18,899 nt of DNA from Planctomycetota bacterium (GCA_027622795.1 JAQBZA010000014.1:1-18899); one strand, 5' to 3'. Counted from the first letter of the stretch, positions 1 to 7,693 are shown. Translations and numbers: made by a program. The notes: generated from the letters alone by a model not told the origin.

Positions 1-1
1 C

Positions 2-364
2 AACGCGATCCTCGCCGACATCGCGGCGGGCCGCGTGCGGAGCGTGGTTGATTATGGGCTGGCCTCGCTCAACATCATCTCTTGCCCGAGTTGCTCCCGC
101 GTGGAAAACGAGGCCTTCATCGAGCTGGCCAAGCAGGTCAAGGAGATGACGGCCTACGCGAGCGAGCATGCCATCACGATTGCCGTGATGGGCTGCCGAG
201 TGAACGGTCCGGGCGAGACCGACGATGCCGACCTCGGCCTGTGGTGCGGGCCGACGCACGTGAACCTCAAGAAGAAGAGTGCGGAACTCGGTGCCTTTCC
301 CTACGATACGATCCTGCCGAAGCTCCGCGAGGAACTCGACCGGCTGATCGCGGCCCGTTCCTGA
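2..364 (+). CDS. ispG: IspG (GcpE), 4-hydroxy-3-methylbut-2-enyl diphosphate synthase, C-terminal part
   Basis: This is the 3' end of ispG; its start lies left of the window and the frame is open from base 2. The enzyme is an iron-sulfur protein of the MEP isoprenoid pathway that converts MEcPP to HMBPP in the cytoplasm. The visible 120 residues are the C-terminal [4Fe-4S] domain. They contain the CPSC cysteine pair just after SLNIIS, then the third cysteine and catalytic-glutamate region MGCRVNGPGE, and further on the LWCGP segment. These match the cluster ligands of the family (two Cys in CPxC, one Cys in GCxVNGPGE). The gene ends 18 bp before the longest rimO reading and on the same strand, so co-transcription is possible. 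Identification is firm; only the N-terminal TIM barrel is missing because of the window edge. Confidence 0.95.
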   Translation, partial: NAILADIAAGRVRSVVDYGLASLNIISCPSCSRVENEAFIELAKQVKEMTAYASEHAITIAVMGCRVNGPGETDDADLGLWCGPTHVNLKKKSAELGAFPYDTILPKLREELDRLIAARS

Positions 365-382
365 CCGCGCTTCCTCAAGAGA

Positions 383-1843
383 ATGCCCCGCACCATGCAG
401 TCGCTCCAGATCGTCACTCCCGAATCGTCGGCATCGTGCGGGGCGGGCACATCAATCATGCCCGCTCCCCAGCCGATCGACCCGGCCACCTGCCGCGGCA
501 CGTTTGCGATGGTGAGCCTCGGCTGCCCCAAGAACCTCGTCGATACCGAGCGGATGCTCGGCCTCTTGCGAGACGACGGCTGGCAGCTGGTGGGAGAGCC
601 GCAGGGCTCGGATCTCGTGATCGTCAACACCTGTGCGTTTATCGATGCCTCGCGGGAAGAGTCATATGCGGCGATCCACGAGATGCTCGACCTCAAGAAG
701 ACGGGGGGCACGCGGGGTGTGATCGTGGCCGGCTGCCTGGCCGAGCGGCAGAAGGAAAAGCTGCTCGACGAACTGCCCGGGGTCGATGCTGTGATTGGCG
801 TCTTCTCCCGCGACGAGGTGGCCCGGTCGGCCGAGCGGCTGATCGGCCGGCTCGGTGAGCAGCGGAGCATTTTTAACCCGGCCCCGGCCCGCGCCCTCGA
901 CGACTCAGGGCGGATGCGGGTGACGCCGCGGCACATGGCCTACCTCAAGATCTCTGAGGGCTGCGACCGCACGTGCACGTTTTGTGCGATCCCGAAGATG
1001 CGGGGCAAGCACGCGACGAAGCCGATCGAGGAGGTGATCCGTGAGGCCCGTGAGCTCGCCGGCGACGGCGTGAAGGAGCTGGTGATCGTCGCCCAGGATA
1101 CGACCTACTACGGCCTCGATTTGTATGGCGAGACTAGGCTCGTGGAGCTGTTGGCCGAGCTCGAGCAGGTCGAGGGCCTGGAGTGGATCCGGCTGATGTA
1201 TCTCTACCCGATGTACTTCACCGACCGGCTCATCGACGCGATCGCAGCCAGCAAGAAGGTGATCCCGTATCTCGACATGCCGCTGCAGCATGCCAGCGAC
1301 CCGGTGCTCAAGCGGATGCAGCGGCGGGTGGCGAAGGGGCCGACAGAAGAGCTGCTGGCGAAGCTTCGCGATCGCATTCCCGGCCTTGTGCTGCGGACCA
1401 CGCTCATCACGGGCTTCCCCGGCGAGACGGAAGAACAGTTTGACGAACTCGTGGAGTTTGTGCGGCAGTGGCGGTTTGAGCGACTCGGAGTCTTCACCTA
1501 TTCGCTCGAGCCCGATACACCGGCCGCCAAACTCGACGGCCATCTGCCCGAGGAGGTGAAGCAGCGGCGTCGCGACACGCTCATGCACGAGCAGCAGAAA
1601 ATCGCCCACGCCCATGCCCGGGCCCAGGTGGGCGCGATTCTCGACGTGATCATCGACCGGCAGAGCGAGGAGCGGAAAGACGTGTGGATCGGCCGCAGCC
1701 GGGCCGATGCCCCCGATATCGATTGCGTGGTCTACGTGACCGCCCCCGGCACGTCAGCCGCGCGGCCGCTGACAGGAAAAATCCTTCCGGTCGAGATCGT
1801 CGCCTCGAGTGGCTATGACCTTGCCGGCGTGGTGGCCGAATGA
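383..1843 (+). CDS. rimO: RimO, ribosomal protein S12 methylthiotransferase
   Basis: RimO is a radical SAM enzyme that adds a methylthio group to a conserved aspartate of ribosomal protein S12. The N-terminal UPF0004 domain has its three cluster cysteines at C48 (SLGCPKN), C84 (VNTC) and C118 (AGC). The radical SAM triad CxxxCxxC is C194, C198 and C201 (SEGCDRTCTFC). A TRAM-like RNA/protein-binding tail follows from about residue 420. The SLGCPKNLVD and PYLDMPLQHA signatures favour RimO over the related tRNA enzyme MiaB. The start is uncertain: ATG 383 gives 486 residues, while ATG 458 gives 461, nearer the usual length of about 440. I kept 383 because codons between the two starts still end mostly in G or C, like the rest of the gene. 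The last codon and stop overlap the pgsA start (ATGA), implying translational coupling. Confidence 0.93.
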   Translation: MPRTMQSLQIVTPESSASCGAGTSIMPAPQPIDPATCRGTFAMVSLGCPKNLVDTERMLGLLRDDGWQLVGEPQGSDLVIVNTCAFIDASREESYAAIHEMLDLKKTGGTRGVIVAGCLAERQKEKLLDELPGVDAVIGVFSRDEVARSAERLIGRLGEQRSIFNPAPARALDDSGRMRVTPRHMAYLKISEGCDRTCTFCAIPKMRGKHATKPIEEVIREARELAGDGVKELVIVAQDTTYYGLDLYGETRLVELLAELEQVEGLEWIRLMYLYPMYFTDRLIDAIAASKKVIPYLDMPLQHASDPVLKRMQRRVAKGPTEELLAKLRDRIPGLVLRTTLITGFPGETEEQFDELVEFVRQWRFERLGVFTYSLEPDTPAAKLDGHLPEEVKQRRRDTLMHEQQKIAHAHARAQVGAILDVIIDRQSEERKDVWIGRSRADAPDIDCVVYVTAPGTSAARPLTGKILPVEIVASSGYDLAGVVAE

Positions 1844-2448
1844 GCGACGCTTCGGCCCTGGACCGCGTCTGGACGGTGCCGAACATGCTGTCGGCAGCGC
1901 GGCTCGGGCTGGCAATCGTGCTGTTTTTCGCCATCGAGCAGGAGTGGTATCGGGCGGCACTGGCGCTCTTTCTCGTCGCCGCCTCCACCGACTGGGTCGA
2001 TGGCTGGTGGGCCAGGCGTTTCAACCAGGTGAGCCGGCTGGGGCGGATCTTCGACCCGCTCGTCGACAAGGTGATCATCTGCGGCGCGTATGTGCTCCTG
2101 GCGGCCGGCGTCGAGACCTCGATCGCGGCGTGGATGGCGGTGGTGGTGGTGGTGCGGGAACTGGTGGTGACGGCGGTGCGGGCGGAGATGGAGCGGGCGG
2201 GGTACGACTTTTCGGCGGCCCTCTCCGGCAAGCTCAAGATGGTGCTGCAGTGTGCGGCTGTGGCGCTCGAACTGGCGGCGCGGGCCTGGCCAGAGTGGGA
2301 GCCGGCAGCCATCGTGCCGATCCTCGGCAGCCTGCGGCAGCTGGCCACGGTTGTGTCGTGGGCGGCGGTCATCGCCACGGTCTGGTCGGGCCTCGAGTAT
2401 CTCGTCGCCGCCCGTGGGCTGCCCAAGGGGAGCAGGCCTGCCGCATGA
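1840..2448 (+). CDS. pgsA: CDP-alcohol phosphatidyltransferase, probable phosphatidylglycerophosphate synthase
   Basis: This is an integral membrane enzyme of 202 residues that most likely transfers a phosphatidyl group from CDP-diacylglycerol to glycerol-3-phosphate, the first step to phosphatidylglycerol. The complete CDP-alcohol phosphatidyltransferase signature D-x2-DG-x2-AR-x8-G-x3-D-x3-D is present: D51, D54, G55, A58, R59, G68, D72 and D76. The N-terminal WTVPNMLSAARL segment is typical of PgsA. Several hydrophobic stretches (about 22-48, 77-95 and further on) fit the six-helix fold. It starts inside the rimO stop (ATGA at 1840-1843) and its own stop overlaps the next start (ATGA at 2445-2448), so the three genes are probably translated as a coupled unit. 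Another alcohol acceptor cannot be excluded from sequence alone, but length and motif spacing favour PgsA. Confidence 0.88.
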   Translation: MSDASALDRVWTVPNMLSAARLGLAIVLFFAIEQEWYRAALALFLVAASTDWVDGWWARRFNQVSRLGRIFDPLVDKVIICGAYVLLAAGVETSIAAWMAVVVVVRELVVTAVRAEMERAGYDFSAALSGKLKMVLQCAAVALELAARAWPEWEPAAIVPILGSLRQLATVVSWAAVIATVWSGLEYLVAARGLPKGSRPAA

Positions 2449-3293
2449 CCACCGCGAGCGACATCGCCCTGATGCTGTTGGCGCTGGCCGTGATGGCGGC
2501 CTGGCTCGGCAGTGGCTGGATGGCGGTGGTTGTCGTGCGGCGATTGCGGGCGGGCCGACCACTTGTGGCTGATACGCCGCAGCGGCCCGTGCCATGGCGG
2601 GGCATCGATGTGATCTCTGCCGTCGTGATCATGATTCTGGCGCGGATCATAGCCCAGCTGGCAATCGCTGGCAGCACCACGGCGGGAGGCGCTGCCGCCC
2701 CGGACATGACGTCGCAGGTGATGGCCGGCGTGCTGGCGATGCTCGGCGGGGCGGCGGCGACCGCGGCGATGCTGCTGCGGCGAGGAGCCACATGGGATGA
2801 TCTCGGCCTCTGGCCCCTCTTGCCGGCCCGCGACCTGCGGCTGGCAATTGGCAGCCTGGCCCTCGTGCTTGCGCCGCTCCTGGCCACCGCCGCCCTGCTC
2901 AATCGCATCGTGCCCTATCAGCATCCGATCATCGACTATCTTCAGCAGCAGAGCGACCCGCTGGCGATTGCGGTGGTGGTGTTCGCGGCGATCGTGGTCG
3001 CTCCGCTGGCCGAGGAGTTTCTCTTTCGGCGCGTGCTTCAGGGCTGGCTGGAAACCCTTCCGCTGCCCTACGGCCCGGCAGCTGCCATCGGCTTGGCGGC
3101 GCTGGCCTTCGCCTTGGCCCATGCGGGGCACGGCCTCGCCTGGGTGCCACTGCTTGCCCTGGGCATCGTGCTGGGCGTGCTTGTCAGGCAAACTGGGTCG
3201 ATCATGCCGGCGATCCTGCTTCATGCGTTGTTCAACGCCGTGAGCGTCGGGCTGCTGCTCCTTCAGCTTTCGGGCTTGGTGCCGGCCTCCTGA
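2445..3293 (+). CDS. CPBP (Abi/CAAX-like) family intramembrane metalloprotease
   Basis: This 282-residue polytopic membrane protein belongs to the CPBP/Rce1-like family of intramembrane proteases, which includes prenyl-protein endopeptidases, bacteriocin-immunity proteins and self-processing proteins. All three family motifs are present: E190-E191-x3-R195 (EEFLFR), F222-x3-H226 (FALAH) and H260-x3-N264 (HALFN). These residues form the metal site in the characterised homologue MmRce1. Long hydrophobic segments occur at about residues 5-30, 52-70, 85-105, 133-150, 172-190 and 213-280. The start ATG at 2445 overlaps the pgsA stop by 4 bp, which decides the start; the open frame extends further upstream only inside pgsA. 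The substrate is unknown. Its position after pgsA suggests only a shared envelope context. Confidence 0.85.
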   Translation: MTTASDIALMLLALAVMAAWLGSGWMAVVVVRRLRAGRPLVADTPQRPVPWRGIDVISAVVIMILARIIAQLAIAGSTTAGGAAAPDMTSQVMAGVLAMLGGAAATAAMLLRRGATWDDLGLWPLLPARDLRLAIGSLALVLAPLLATAALLNRIVPYQHPIIDYLQQQSDPLAIAVVVFAAIVVAPLAEEFLFRRVLQGWLETLPLPYGPAAAIGLAALAFALAHAGHGLAWVPLLALGIVLGVLVRQTGSIMPAILLHALFNAVSVGLLLLQLSGLVPAS

Positions 3294-3410
3294 CGGGCGG
3301 AATGCCCTGGCCACGTGGCGGCATTCAAGCGGGTGGCCGCTGCAAACCGATCTGGTCTCAGAGCCGGGGAATCGGACACAATCCGGCGAGTTTTCCCCCG
3401 GGATTCCGCC

Positions 3411-4343
3411 GTGCAGCGTCCGCTTGTCACCCGCCTCGTCGATTGGCTTACCTACGTAGCGGTGCGCGTGGCGATTTGCGTTGTCCAGTCGCTCCCCCGC
3501 AGCATGTGCGAACGGATCGCCCGGTCATCGGCCAATCTGCTGGCCAACCGTCTGCGGATCCGCCGCCGCGTGGTTCGCGACAACCTCCGACAGGCGTTTC
3601 CAGAATGGTCCGCCGAGCAGTGCCGGCAGGCCGCCTGTGGCATGTGGGAGCATCTCCTGCTCATGGTCGTCGAAATCGCCCATGCCCCGCGGGTCATCCG
3701 CAAGACCACCTGGCGTAACCATCTCCGGATTGATGGCATGGAAGAGATCGTCCGTACGATGTGGCTCGATCGGCCGAAGGTGGTGCTCTCGGGCCACTAT
3801 GGCAACTTCGAACTGGCCGCCTTTCTGTTTGGCGTGTTCGGGTTCAAGACGTTTTCCGTGGCGCGTGAACTCGACAACCCATATCTCGACCGGTTTGTGA
3901 ACGAGTTTCGTGAGTCGCGAGGCCAGCAGATCCTACCCAAGAAGGGGAGCGCTCCCGACGTGGCGATCGCGATGGAGCAGAACGGCGCCATCGGTCTACT
4001 TGGTGATCAGGCTGCCGGGCCACGGGGCTGCTGGGTTGATTTTTTTGGCCGGCCGGCGAGTGTTCACAAGGCGATCGGTGTGTTTGCCCTCTCCGCCTCG
4101 GCGCCGGTGATGGTCTGTACGGCGACCCGCCGGGGAGGCCTCTTCGACTATGACTTGCGGCTCGAGGGCATCGCCGACCCGGCGCAGGAGTCACCCGACA
4201 CAGCTGGCCTCACCCCCCTCTCTCAGTGGTATACGAACCTCCTCGAACGAGCGATCCGCCGCGCGCCGGCGCAGTACTGGTGGGTGCATCGTCGATGGCG
4301 AGGAGAGCCGCCACGCGGTACAGTGTCTCGCTCGGCGGCGTGA
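3411..4343 (+). CDS. LpxL/HtrB-like lysophospholipid (lipid A-type) acyltransferase
   Basis: This protein resembles the inner-membrane acyltransferases that add secondary acyl chains to lipid A (LpxL/LpxM, HtrB/MsbB family). The catalytic H-x4-D/E motif is H129-x4-E134 in SGHYGNFE. A hydrophobic N-terminal segment at about residues 10-25 follows DWLTYVAVRV, as expected for a single membrane anchor. The later LGDQAAG and YWWVHRRW segments are also family-typical. I chose GTG 3411 (310 residues, the family size), because the 32 codons upstream to 3315 read as non-family sequence and include a promoter-like stretch. It heads a probable operon with the Rieske and GNAT genes. The exact acyl acceptor is unknown; planctomycetes are reported to carry lipid A biosynthesis genes, which would fit. 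Confidence 0.85.
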   Translation: MQRPLVTRLVDWLTYVAVRVAICVVQSLPRSMCERIARSSANLLANRLRIRRRVVRDNLRQAFPEWSAEQCRQAACGMWEHLLLMVVEIAHAPRVIRKTTWRNHLRIDGMEEIVRTMWLDRPKVVLSGHYGNFELAAFLFGVFGFKTFSVARELDNPYLDRFVNEFRESRGQQILPKKGSAPDVAIAMEQNGAIGLLGDQAAGPRGCWVDFFGRPASVHKAIGVFALSASAPVMVCTATRRGGLFDYDLRLEGIADPAQESPDTAGLTPLSQWYTNLLERAIRRAPAQYWWVHRRWRGEPPRGTVSRSAA

Positions 4344-4346
4344 CTG

Positions 4347-4361
4347 GCGGATCGAATCCGC
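4347..4361 (+). other. Short hairpin between acyltransferase and Rieske genes
   Basis: GCGGAT, a three-base loop CGA, and ATCCGC form a perfect 6-bp stem that begins three bases after the acyltransferase stop. No T run follows, so it is not a standard intrinsic terminator. It might stabilise the upstream message or be chance in GC-rich DNA. Confidence 0.3.
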
Positions 4362-4397
4362 GGGTCATGGTGTCTGAACCAACCGCAGGGTTGCCCG

Positions 4398-4727
4398 ATG
4401 GCCGACTGGATCGAAATCGCCACTCTCGACGAATGTCCGCCCGGCACCAGCATCGAGCGGGTGATTGACGGCCAGATGGTGGCTCTTGCGAACGTCCATG
4501 GGCACCTGCACGCGATCGACGGCCTTTGCCCGCATCAGGGCGGGCCGCTTGGCACGGGCGTGTTGTGCGGTGCCATTCTCACCTGCCCGTGGCATGGCTG
4601 GCAGTTTGATGTGTCGAGTGGCCGGCATCAACTCTCGGCAACGGTCCGTCAGGCGGTGCACGAGGTGGAAGTTCGTGGCAGTGCGGTATTCGTCCGCTTG
4701 GCTCGGGAGCGGGGGACAGCGGTGTGA
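4398..4727 (+). CDS. Rieske [2Fe-2S] ferredoxin-type protein
   Basis: This is a stand-alone 109-residue Rieske protein. The cluster motifs are C44-x-H46 (CPHQGGPLGTG) and C63-x2-H66 (CPWHGWQFD), giving the two Cys and two His ligands of a Rieske centre. There is no signal peptide or membrane helix, so it is probably a soluble cytoplasmic electron carrier. It resembles the ferredoxin subunits of ring-hydroxylating dioxygenases or small NirD-like proteins, but no oxygenase or reductase partner lies nearby. The ATG at 4398 has an AGGG at 4387-4390 seven bases upstream. Its last codon and stop overlap the GTG start of the next gene (GTGTGA), so the two are probably co-translated. The redox partner is unknown. 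Confidence 0.9.
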   Translation: MADWIEIATLDECPPGTSIERVIDGQMVALANVHGHLHAIDGLCPHQGGPLGTGVLCGAILTCPWHGWQFDVSSGRHQLSATVRQAVHEVEVRGSAVFVRLARERGTAV

Positions 4728-5680
4728 TCGAGTTTCGCTGCTTTCGCAATGAAGACCCGCCCCGTTTGGCCGACGTCTGGCGGTCGGCAGATCTCGGCCC
4801 AGCGGCAATGCAGCCCATGACATCCGCCCTCCTCGAGTCGACGGTTTTTTCAAAACCGTACTTTGACCGGCAGGGACTGATCGTGGCCATCGATGGAGCG
4901 CGGGCTGTCGGCTTCGCACATGCGGCCTTTGGTCCAGCTGCCGACAATTGCGGCATCGACCCATCCGTGGGCACCACCCTGCTCGTGGCGGTTGTGCCGC
5001 ACGCGGATTACCAAGCAATAGGGCAGGGCCTGCTCGAGCGGTGCGAGGCGTACCTCCGCGGCCGTGGCGCGACGACGCTCCTCGGAGGAGGTTCTCCGGC
5101 GATGCGAAGCTTCTATCTGGGGCTCTACGGCGGCTCAGACCTGCCAGGAATCCTTGATTCCTCTTCCGTGATGCAGGGCATTTTCCAGCGGGCAGGCTAC
5201 GAAGAGGGGGAGCGGATTGCCGTGCTCCGACGGCGACTCGCCGGGTATCGGCCGCCGATCAACCGCCTGCAGGTGGCGATCCGCCGCAACACCGTGCTCC
5301 GAGTGATCGACGAGCCCACCCGCCGCACCTGGTGGGAGGCGGCAACGACAACTGGCATCGCGCTGCGGCGGTACGAGCTGCGCAATCACTCCGAGGAAGT
5401 GCTCGGCAGTGCGTCTCTGTGGGACATGCAGCCCCTTGCCTCGGCATGGGGGGTGTTGGCGGCCGGAGTCCTGCATGTTGGCATTGAGGGGCCACGGCGG
5501 CGGCAAGGGCTCGCCAGATATCTTCTCTCCGAGGCGATGCATGATCTGGCGGAGGAAGGCGTTTCATTGATGGAGACGCACGTCGCCCTGAGCAACTCGG
5601 CGGCATTCGCACTTTTCGAATCACTCGGATTTGAAACAGCCGAGTGGGGTACCGTGTTTCGGCGACCACCCAAACATTGA
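4724..5680 (+). CDS. Tandem GNAT-domain N-acetyltransferase
   Basis: This 318-residue protein appears to contain two GNAT folds. In the first half, the acetyl-CoA-binding motif A is VAVVPHADYQAIGQGLL (about residues 88-104), a Q-x2-G-x-G form of the R/Q-x2-G-x-G/A loop. In the second half it is the RRRQGLARYLL segment after HVGIEG (about 254-268), followed by the usual Asn-containing helix (SNSAAFALFESLGF), the motif B ending common to GNATs. The GTG start at 4724 overlaps the Rieske stop. The gene converges on the metallopeptidase gene with only 8 bp between their stops. The substrate cannot be predicted. Bidomain GNATs include mycothiol synthase-like enzymes, where often only one domain is active; no specific assignment is claimed. 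Confidence 0.8.
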   Translation: MIEFRCFRNEDPPRLADVWRSADLGPAAMQPMTSALLESTVFSKPYFDRQGLIVAIDGARAVGFAHAAFGPAADNCGIDPSVGTTLLVAVVPHADYQAIGQGLLERCEAYLRGRGATTLLGGGSPAMRSFYLGLYGGSDLPGILDSSSVMQGIFQRAGYEEGERIAVLRRRLAGYRPPINRLQVAIRRNTVLRVIDEPTRRTWWEAATTTGIALRRYELRNHSEEVLGSASLWDMQPLASAWGVLAAGVLHVGIEGPRRRQGLARYLLSEAMHDLAEEGVSLMETHVALSNSAAFALFESLGFETAEWGTVFRRPPKH

Positions 5681-5688
5681 CAGCGGCG

Positions 5689-6570
5689 TCAGTCGGCAGC
5701 CAATGCTTCGACGTGGGTCTTGACCGCCCCCGAACAGGCGCTCATCGAGCCCTCGGTGCGGACCAGCCGCAGCGGGAGAGGGACTGTTTTGCCATCCCGC
5801 CGCAGATCTGCCAGATACGTCTGCAGGATTTTGCGTCGTGTGGGAGTGGTGTGGAGCATCCAATGCACCCAGCACCATGCCTCGGCGTAGTGATCCTGTG
5901 ACATCTCACCCGGTTCGACCAGCGTTTCAAGGGTCTCAAGATTGGGCCGCCAGGTTCCCTCGAGAAGCCGACCGTTGAGATGGGCGACATGCTCCCGATG
6001 GGTGCCGCTCTCACCACGAGGACGCTCAAAATACTCGGCGATGCCCTCGTCGAGCCAGAGTGGCACCGTTGGCACAACGGCATGCACGTACCCATGCGTC
6101 GTTTCGTGGCGGAGATCCTCTGCAATCCGATCCTGCCAGGCTGCGTAGACCGAAAGCGAGGTATCGGTCTCGACGAAAAAAGCTCGCCGTGCGGGAAAGC
6201 CAGGAAACTGACCGACAACGAACGCCTCGTATCGATCAGCACTCTCGAACAGATAGAGATGGATTGGTTCGTCAGATATCGGTAGCCCCAGATCCTGGAT
6301 GACGTCGGTCCGCATCGATTCCAGATCGCGGATCAACCGATGTTGCTCGGTGAGCGGGAAGTCGGCATGGATGACAAGCTGTCCGGTGACCACCTCCGCT
6401 CCCCGCGGCAGGCCGCTGCGTGTCGGCAGGAGACCGGCTGCCGCGATGGGGCTGCTGGCTGGCAGCATGGCTGTCTGCCACGAGGTTGCCTGCCATGCGC
6501 GAAGGCATCCCGCGGTGAGTGACACGCAGCCACCGACAAGGATCAAGCACAGACTCGTTGCACCACGCAT
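5689..6570 (-). CDS. Secreted or lipid-anchored HExxH zinc metallopeptidase (gluzincin, peptidase MA-like)
   Basis: This protein of about 293 residues has the zinc protease motif HETTH (155-159). A WLDEGIAEYFE segment follows 12 residues later, with E175 the likely third zinc ligand, so the arrangement is gluzincin-like as in peptidase MA/DUF1570-type planctomycete proteins. The N-terminus has an arginine, a hydrophobic core (about 4-20) and a VGGC box at C15, suggesting a lipoprotein signal; a second cysteine, C22, follows. The open frame begins at a GTG at 6579, but I prefer ATG 6570, preceded by GGTGGCGG. It lies 43 bp downstream of the pseudo-receiver gene and is probably co-transcribed with it. 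The substrate is unknown; an extracytoplasmic role is inferred from the signal sequence. Confidence 0.75.
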   Translation of the reverse strand: MRGATSLCLILVGGCVSLTAGCLRAWQATSWQTAMLPASSPIAAAGLLPTRSGLPRGAEVVTGQLVIHADFPLTEQHRLIRDLESMRTDVIQDLGLPISDEPIHLYLFESADRYEAFVVGQFPGFPARRAFFVETDTSLSVYAAWQDRIAEDLRHETTHGYVHAVVPTVPLWLDEGIAEYFERPRGESGTHREHVAHLNGRLLEGTWRPNLETLETLVEPGEMSQDHYAEAWCWVHWMLHTTPTRRKILQTYLADLRRDGKTVPLPLRLVRTEGSMSACSGAVKTHVEALAAD

Positions 6571-6613
6571 TGCCGCCACCGATATTCAAGCCAGCCACCG
6601 GGAGGGAGGGATG

Positions 6614-7483
6614 CTAGCCGTCTGGCCCCCGTTCACCAAGGCCATCCGCGGCGGAGGTGAGACGGCGCAGGGTGCCCATGAGGGCCTCCACTGCGACCGG
6701 TTTTCCCAGCACGGCCCCGGCGCCGGCTTCCAAGGCAGCCCGGACCGAATCACAGCGGGGAAACGACTCCACAACGATGATTGCGAGTTGGGGACAGTTG
6801 GCGGCCAGAATGGCGAGCCAGCCGAGCGTGTCTGCCGAGATCGCACCAACATCCCAGACGAGCACACTCGCCGTTTCATCGAGTCGAGGGCGGCCACACC
6901 GCGTGGCCGACACGATGCCGCCTGCGACCGGCACCATGGCCGCCAGACCGTCGGCCTCCAGTGGGGTGGGGGCCACCACCGCGACGGAGGGCGGTTTCGA
7001 TGCAGTGGCTGGGAGGATCCCAAGCAGTCGCTCGTCGCGCCGGGAGGCATTGGGAACAGCCAGGGTGCCGACGCGCCCATTCTCCCATGCGGCGAGCCAG
7101 GTTTCCACGCGACCTGGCAAGTCGTACCAAGGAATTTCCTCGATACCGGGAAGAGCCGGTCCGCTCCGTCGTCGCCCATCCACGAGGCTCGAGGCGACCG
7201 ATACGATCGGCAACAGTGGCCAAGCACACGACAGCCGGAGCGCGTCCTCAAGCGTCCAGCGAGCGGGTCGGTCGGTCGCGAGGATCGCCAAACGTGGCGT
7301 GGTGGGATCGTGGGTGGCACGAAATATCACGTCATCGAATTCTACGCATACTGCGAGCGGTGTCTTCCATCGGGCGAGCGTGGCTTGAAGCCAATCCAGC
7401 GACAGCCGCAATTCGTCGTGCTCTGTGCCGCCGACCCAGATCGCGGCCCGAGACGCATCAGCCTGGAAGGATACCCAATCCAT
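6614..7483 (-). CDS. Protein with degenerate response-regulator receiver-like domain(s), function unknown
   Basis: This 289-residue soluble protein is not a family I recognise by name. The C-terminal part (about 165-276) reads like a CheY-type receiver. Strand 1 is VAVVAP, strand 3 is SVLVWD with D211 at the phospho-acceptor position, strand 4 is AIIVVES with S240, and strand 5 ends in GKP with K261-P262, followed by a last helix. The usual acidic pair after strand 1 is missing (A171-P172), so phosphorylation is doubtful. The first half (about 12-135) has a similar strand/helix rhythm (AAIWVGG, LAILATD, PIVSVAS) and may be a second, more eroded receiver. No output domain is present. ATG 7483 opens the gene, facing the MurE-like gene across 267 bp, and the metallopeptidase follows 43 bp downstream. 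Confidence 0.6.
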   Translation of the reverse strand: MDWVSFQADASRAAIWVGGTEHDELRLSLDWLQATLARWKTPLAVCVEFDDVIFRATHDPTTPRLAILATDRPARWTLEDALRLSCAWPLLPIVSVASSLVDGRRRSGPALPGIEEIPWYDLPGRVETWLAAWENGRVGTLAVPNASRRDERLLGILPATASKPPSVAVVAPTPLEADGLAAMVPVAGGIVSATRCGRPRLDETASVLVWDVGAISADTLGWLAILAANCPQLAIIVVESFPRCDSVRAALEAGAGAVLGKPVAVEALMGTLRRLTSAADGLGERGPDG

Positions 7484-7590
7484 GGGCAGTACCCTACTGG
7501 TTTGCTGCAGCGGCCGCCTACCGCAACAGCCACAAGCGTCGCTGTGCAGACCTCTCGTTTCGAGGAACAGCGAAGCCTTGGCGGGCTACG

Positions 7591-7612
7591 AAAACCTGAC
7601 GGCAGAGGTTTT
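7591..7612. promoter_or_regulatory. Perfect 7-bp inverted repeat in the divergent intergenic region
   Basis: AAAACCT (7591-7597) and AGGTTTT (7606-7612) are exact complements separated by 8 bases and followed by GTAAAAAA. The dyad sits between the minus-strand pseudo-receiver gene and the plus-strand MurE-like gene, where an operator for either could lie. It could also be an RNA hairpin in the leader of the minus-strand transcript. Function is inferred from position only. Confidence 0.35.
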
Positions 7613-7665
7613 GTAAAAAAGCGCTGTTGACTCGGTGAAATGCAAAATCGCTCTCAAAACGCGGG

Positions 7666-7693
7666 TTGACCGTCTGACGGCCCGTCGCACAAT
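7666..7693 (+). promoter_or_regulatory. Candidate sigma-70-type promoter of the MurE-like cluster
   Basis: TTGACC (7666-7671) lies 16 bases from CACAAT (7688-7693), resembling -35 and -10 boxes (5/6 and 4/6 matches to TTGACA and TATAAT). It would place transcription start near 7700, about 50 bases before the ATG at 7751. Confidence 0.4.

Noticed and set aside
1650..3314. Minus-strand open frame of 554 codons opposite rimO, pgsA and the CPBP gene.
   Set aside because: It is the antisense shadow of three genes with clear motifs and 4-bp overlaps; no start signal or domain is seen.
4347..4361. GGATCGAATCC-like string resembling a tRNA T-loop.
   Set aside because: No acceptor, anticodon or D-arm pairing surrounds it. 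It is better described as a small hairpin.
6299..7630. Long plus-strand open frame (443 codons) opposite the metallopeptidase and pseudo-receiver genes.
   Set aside because: The minus-strand genes show an HExxH motif, a signal sequence and receiver-like patterning. The plus-strand frame has no domain and spans both genes and the gap between them.
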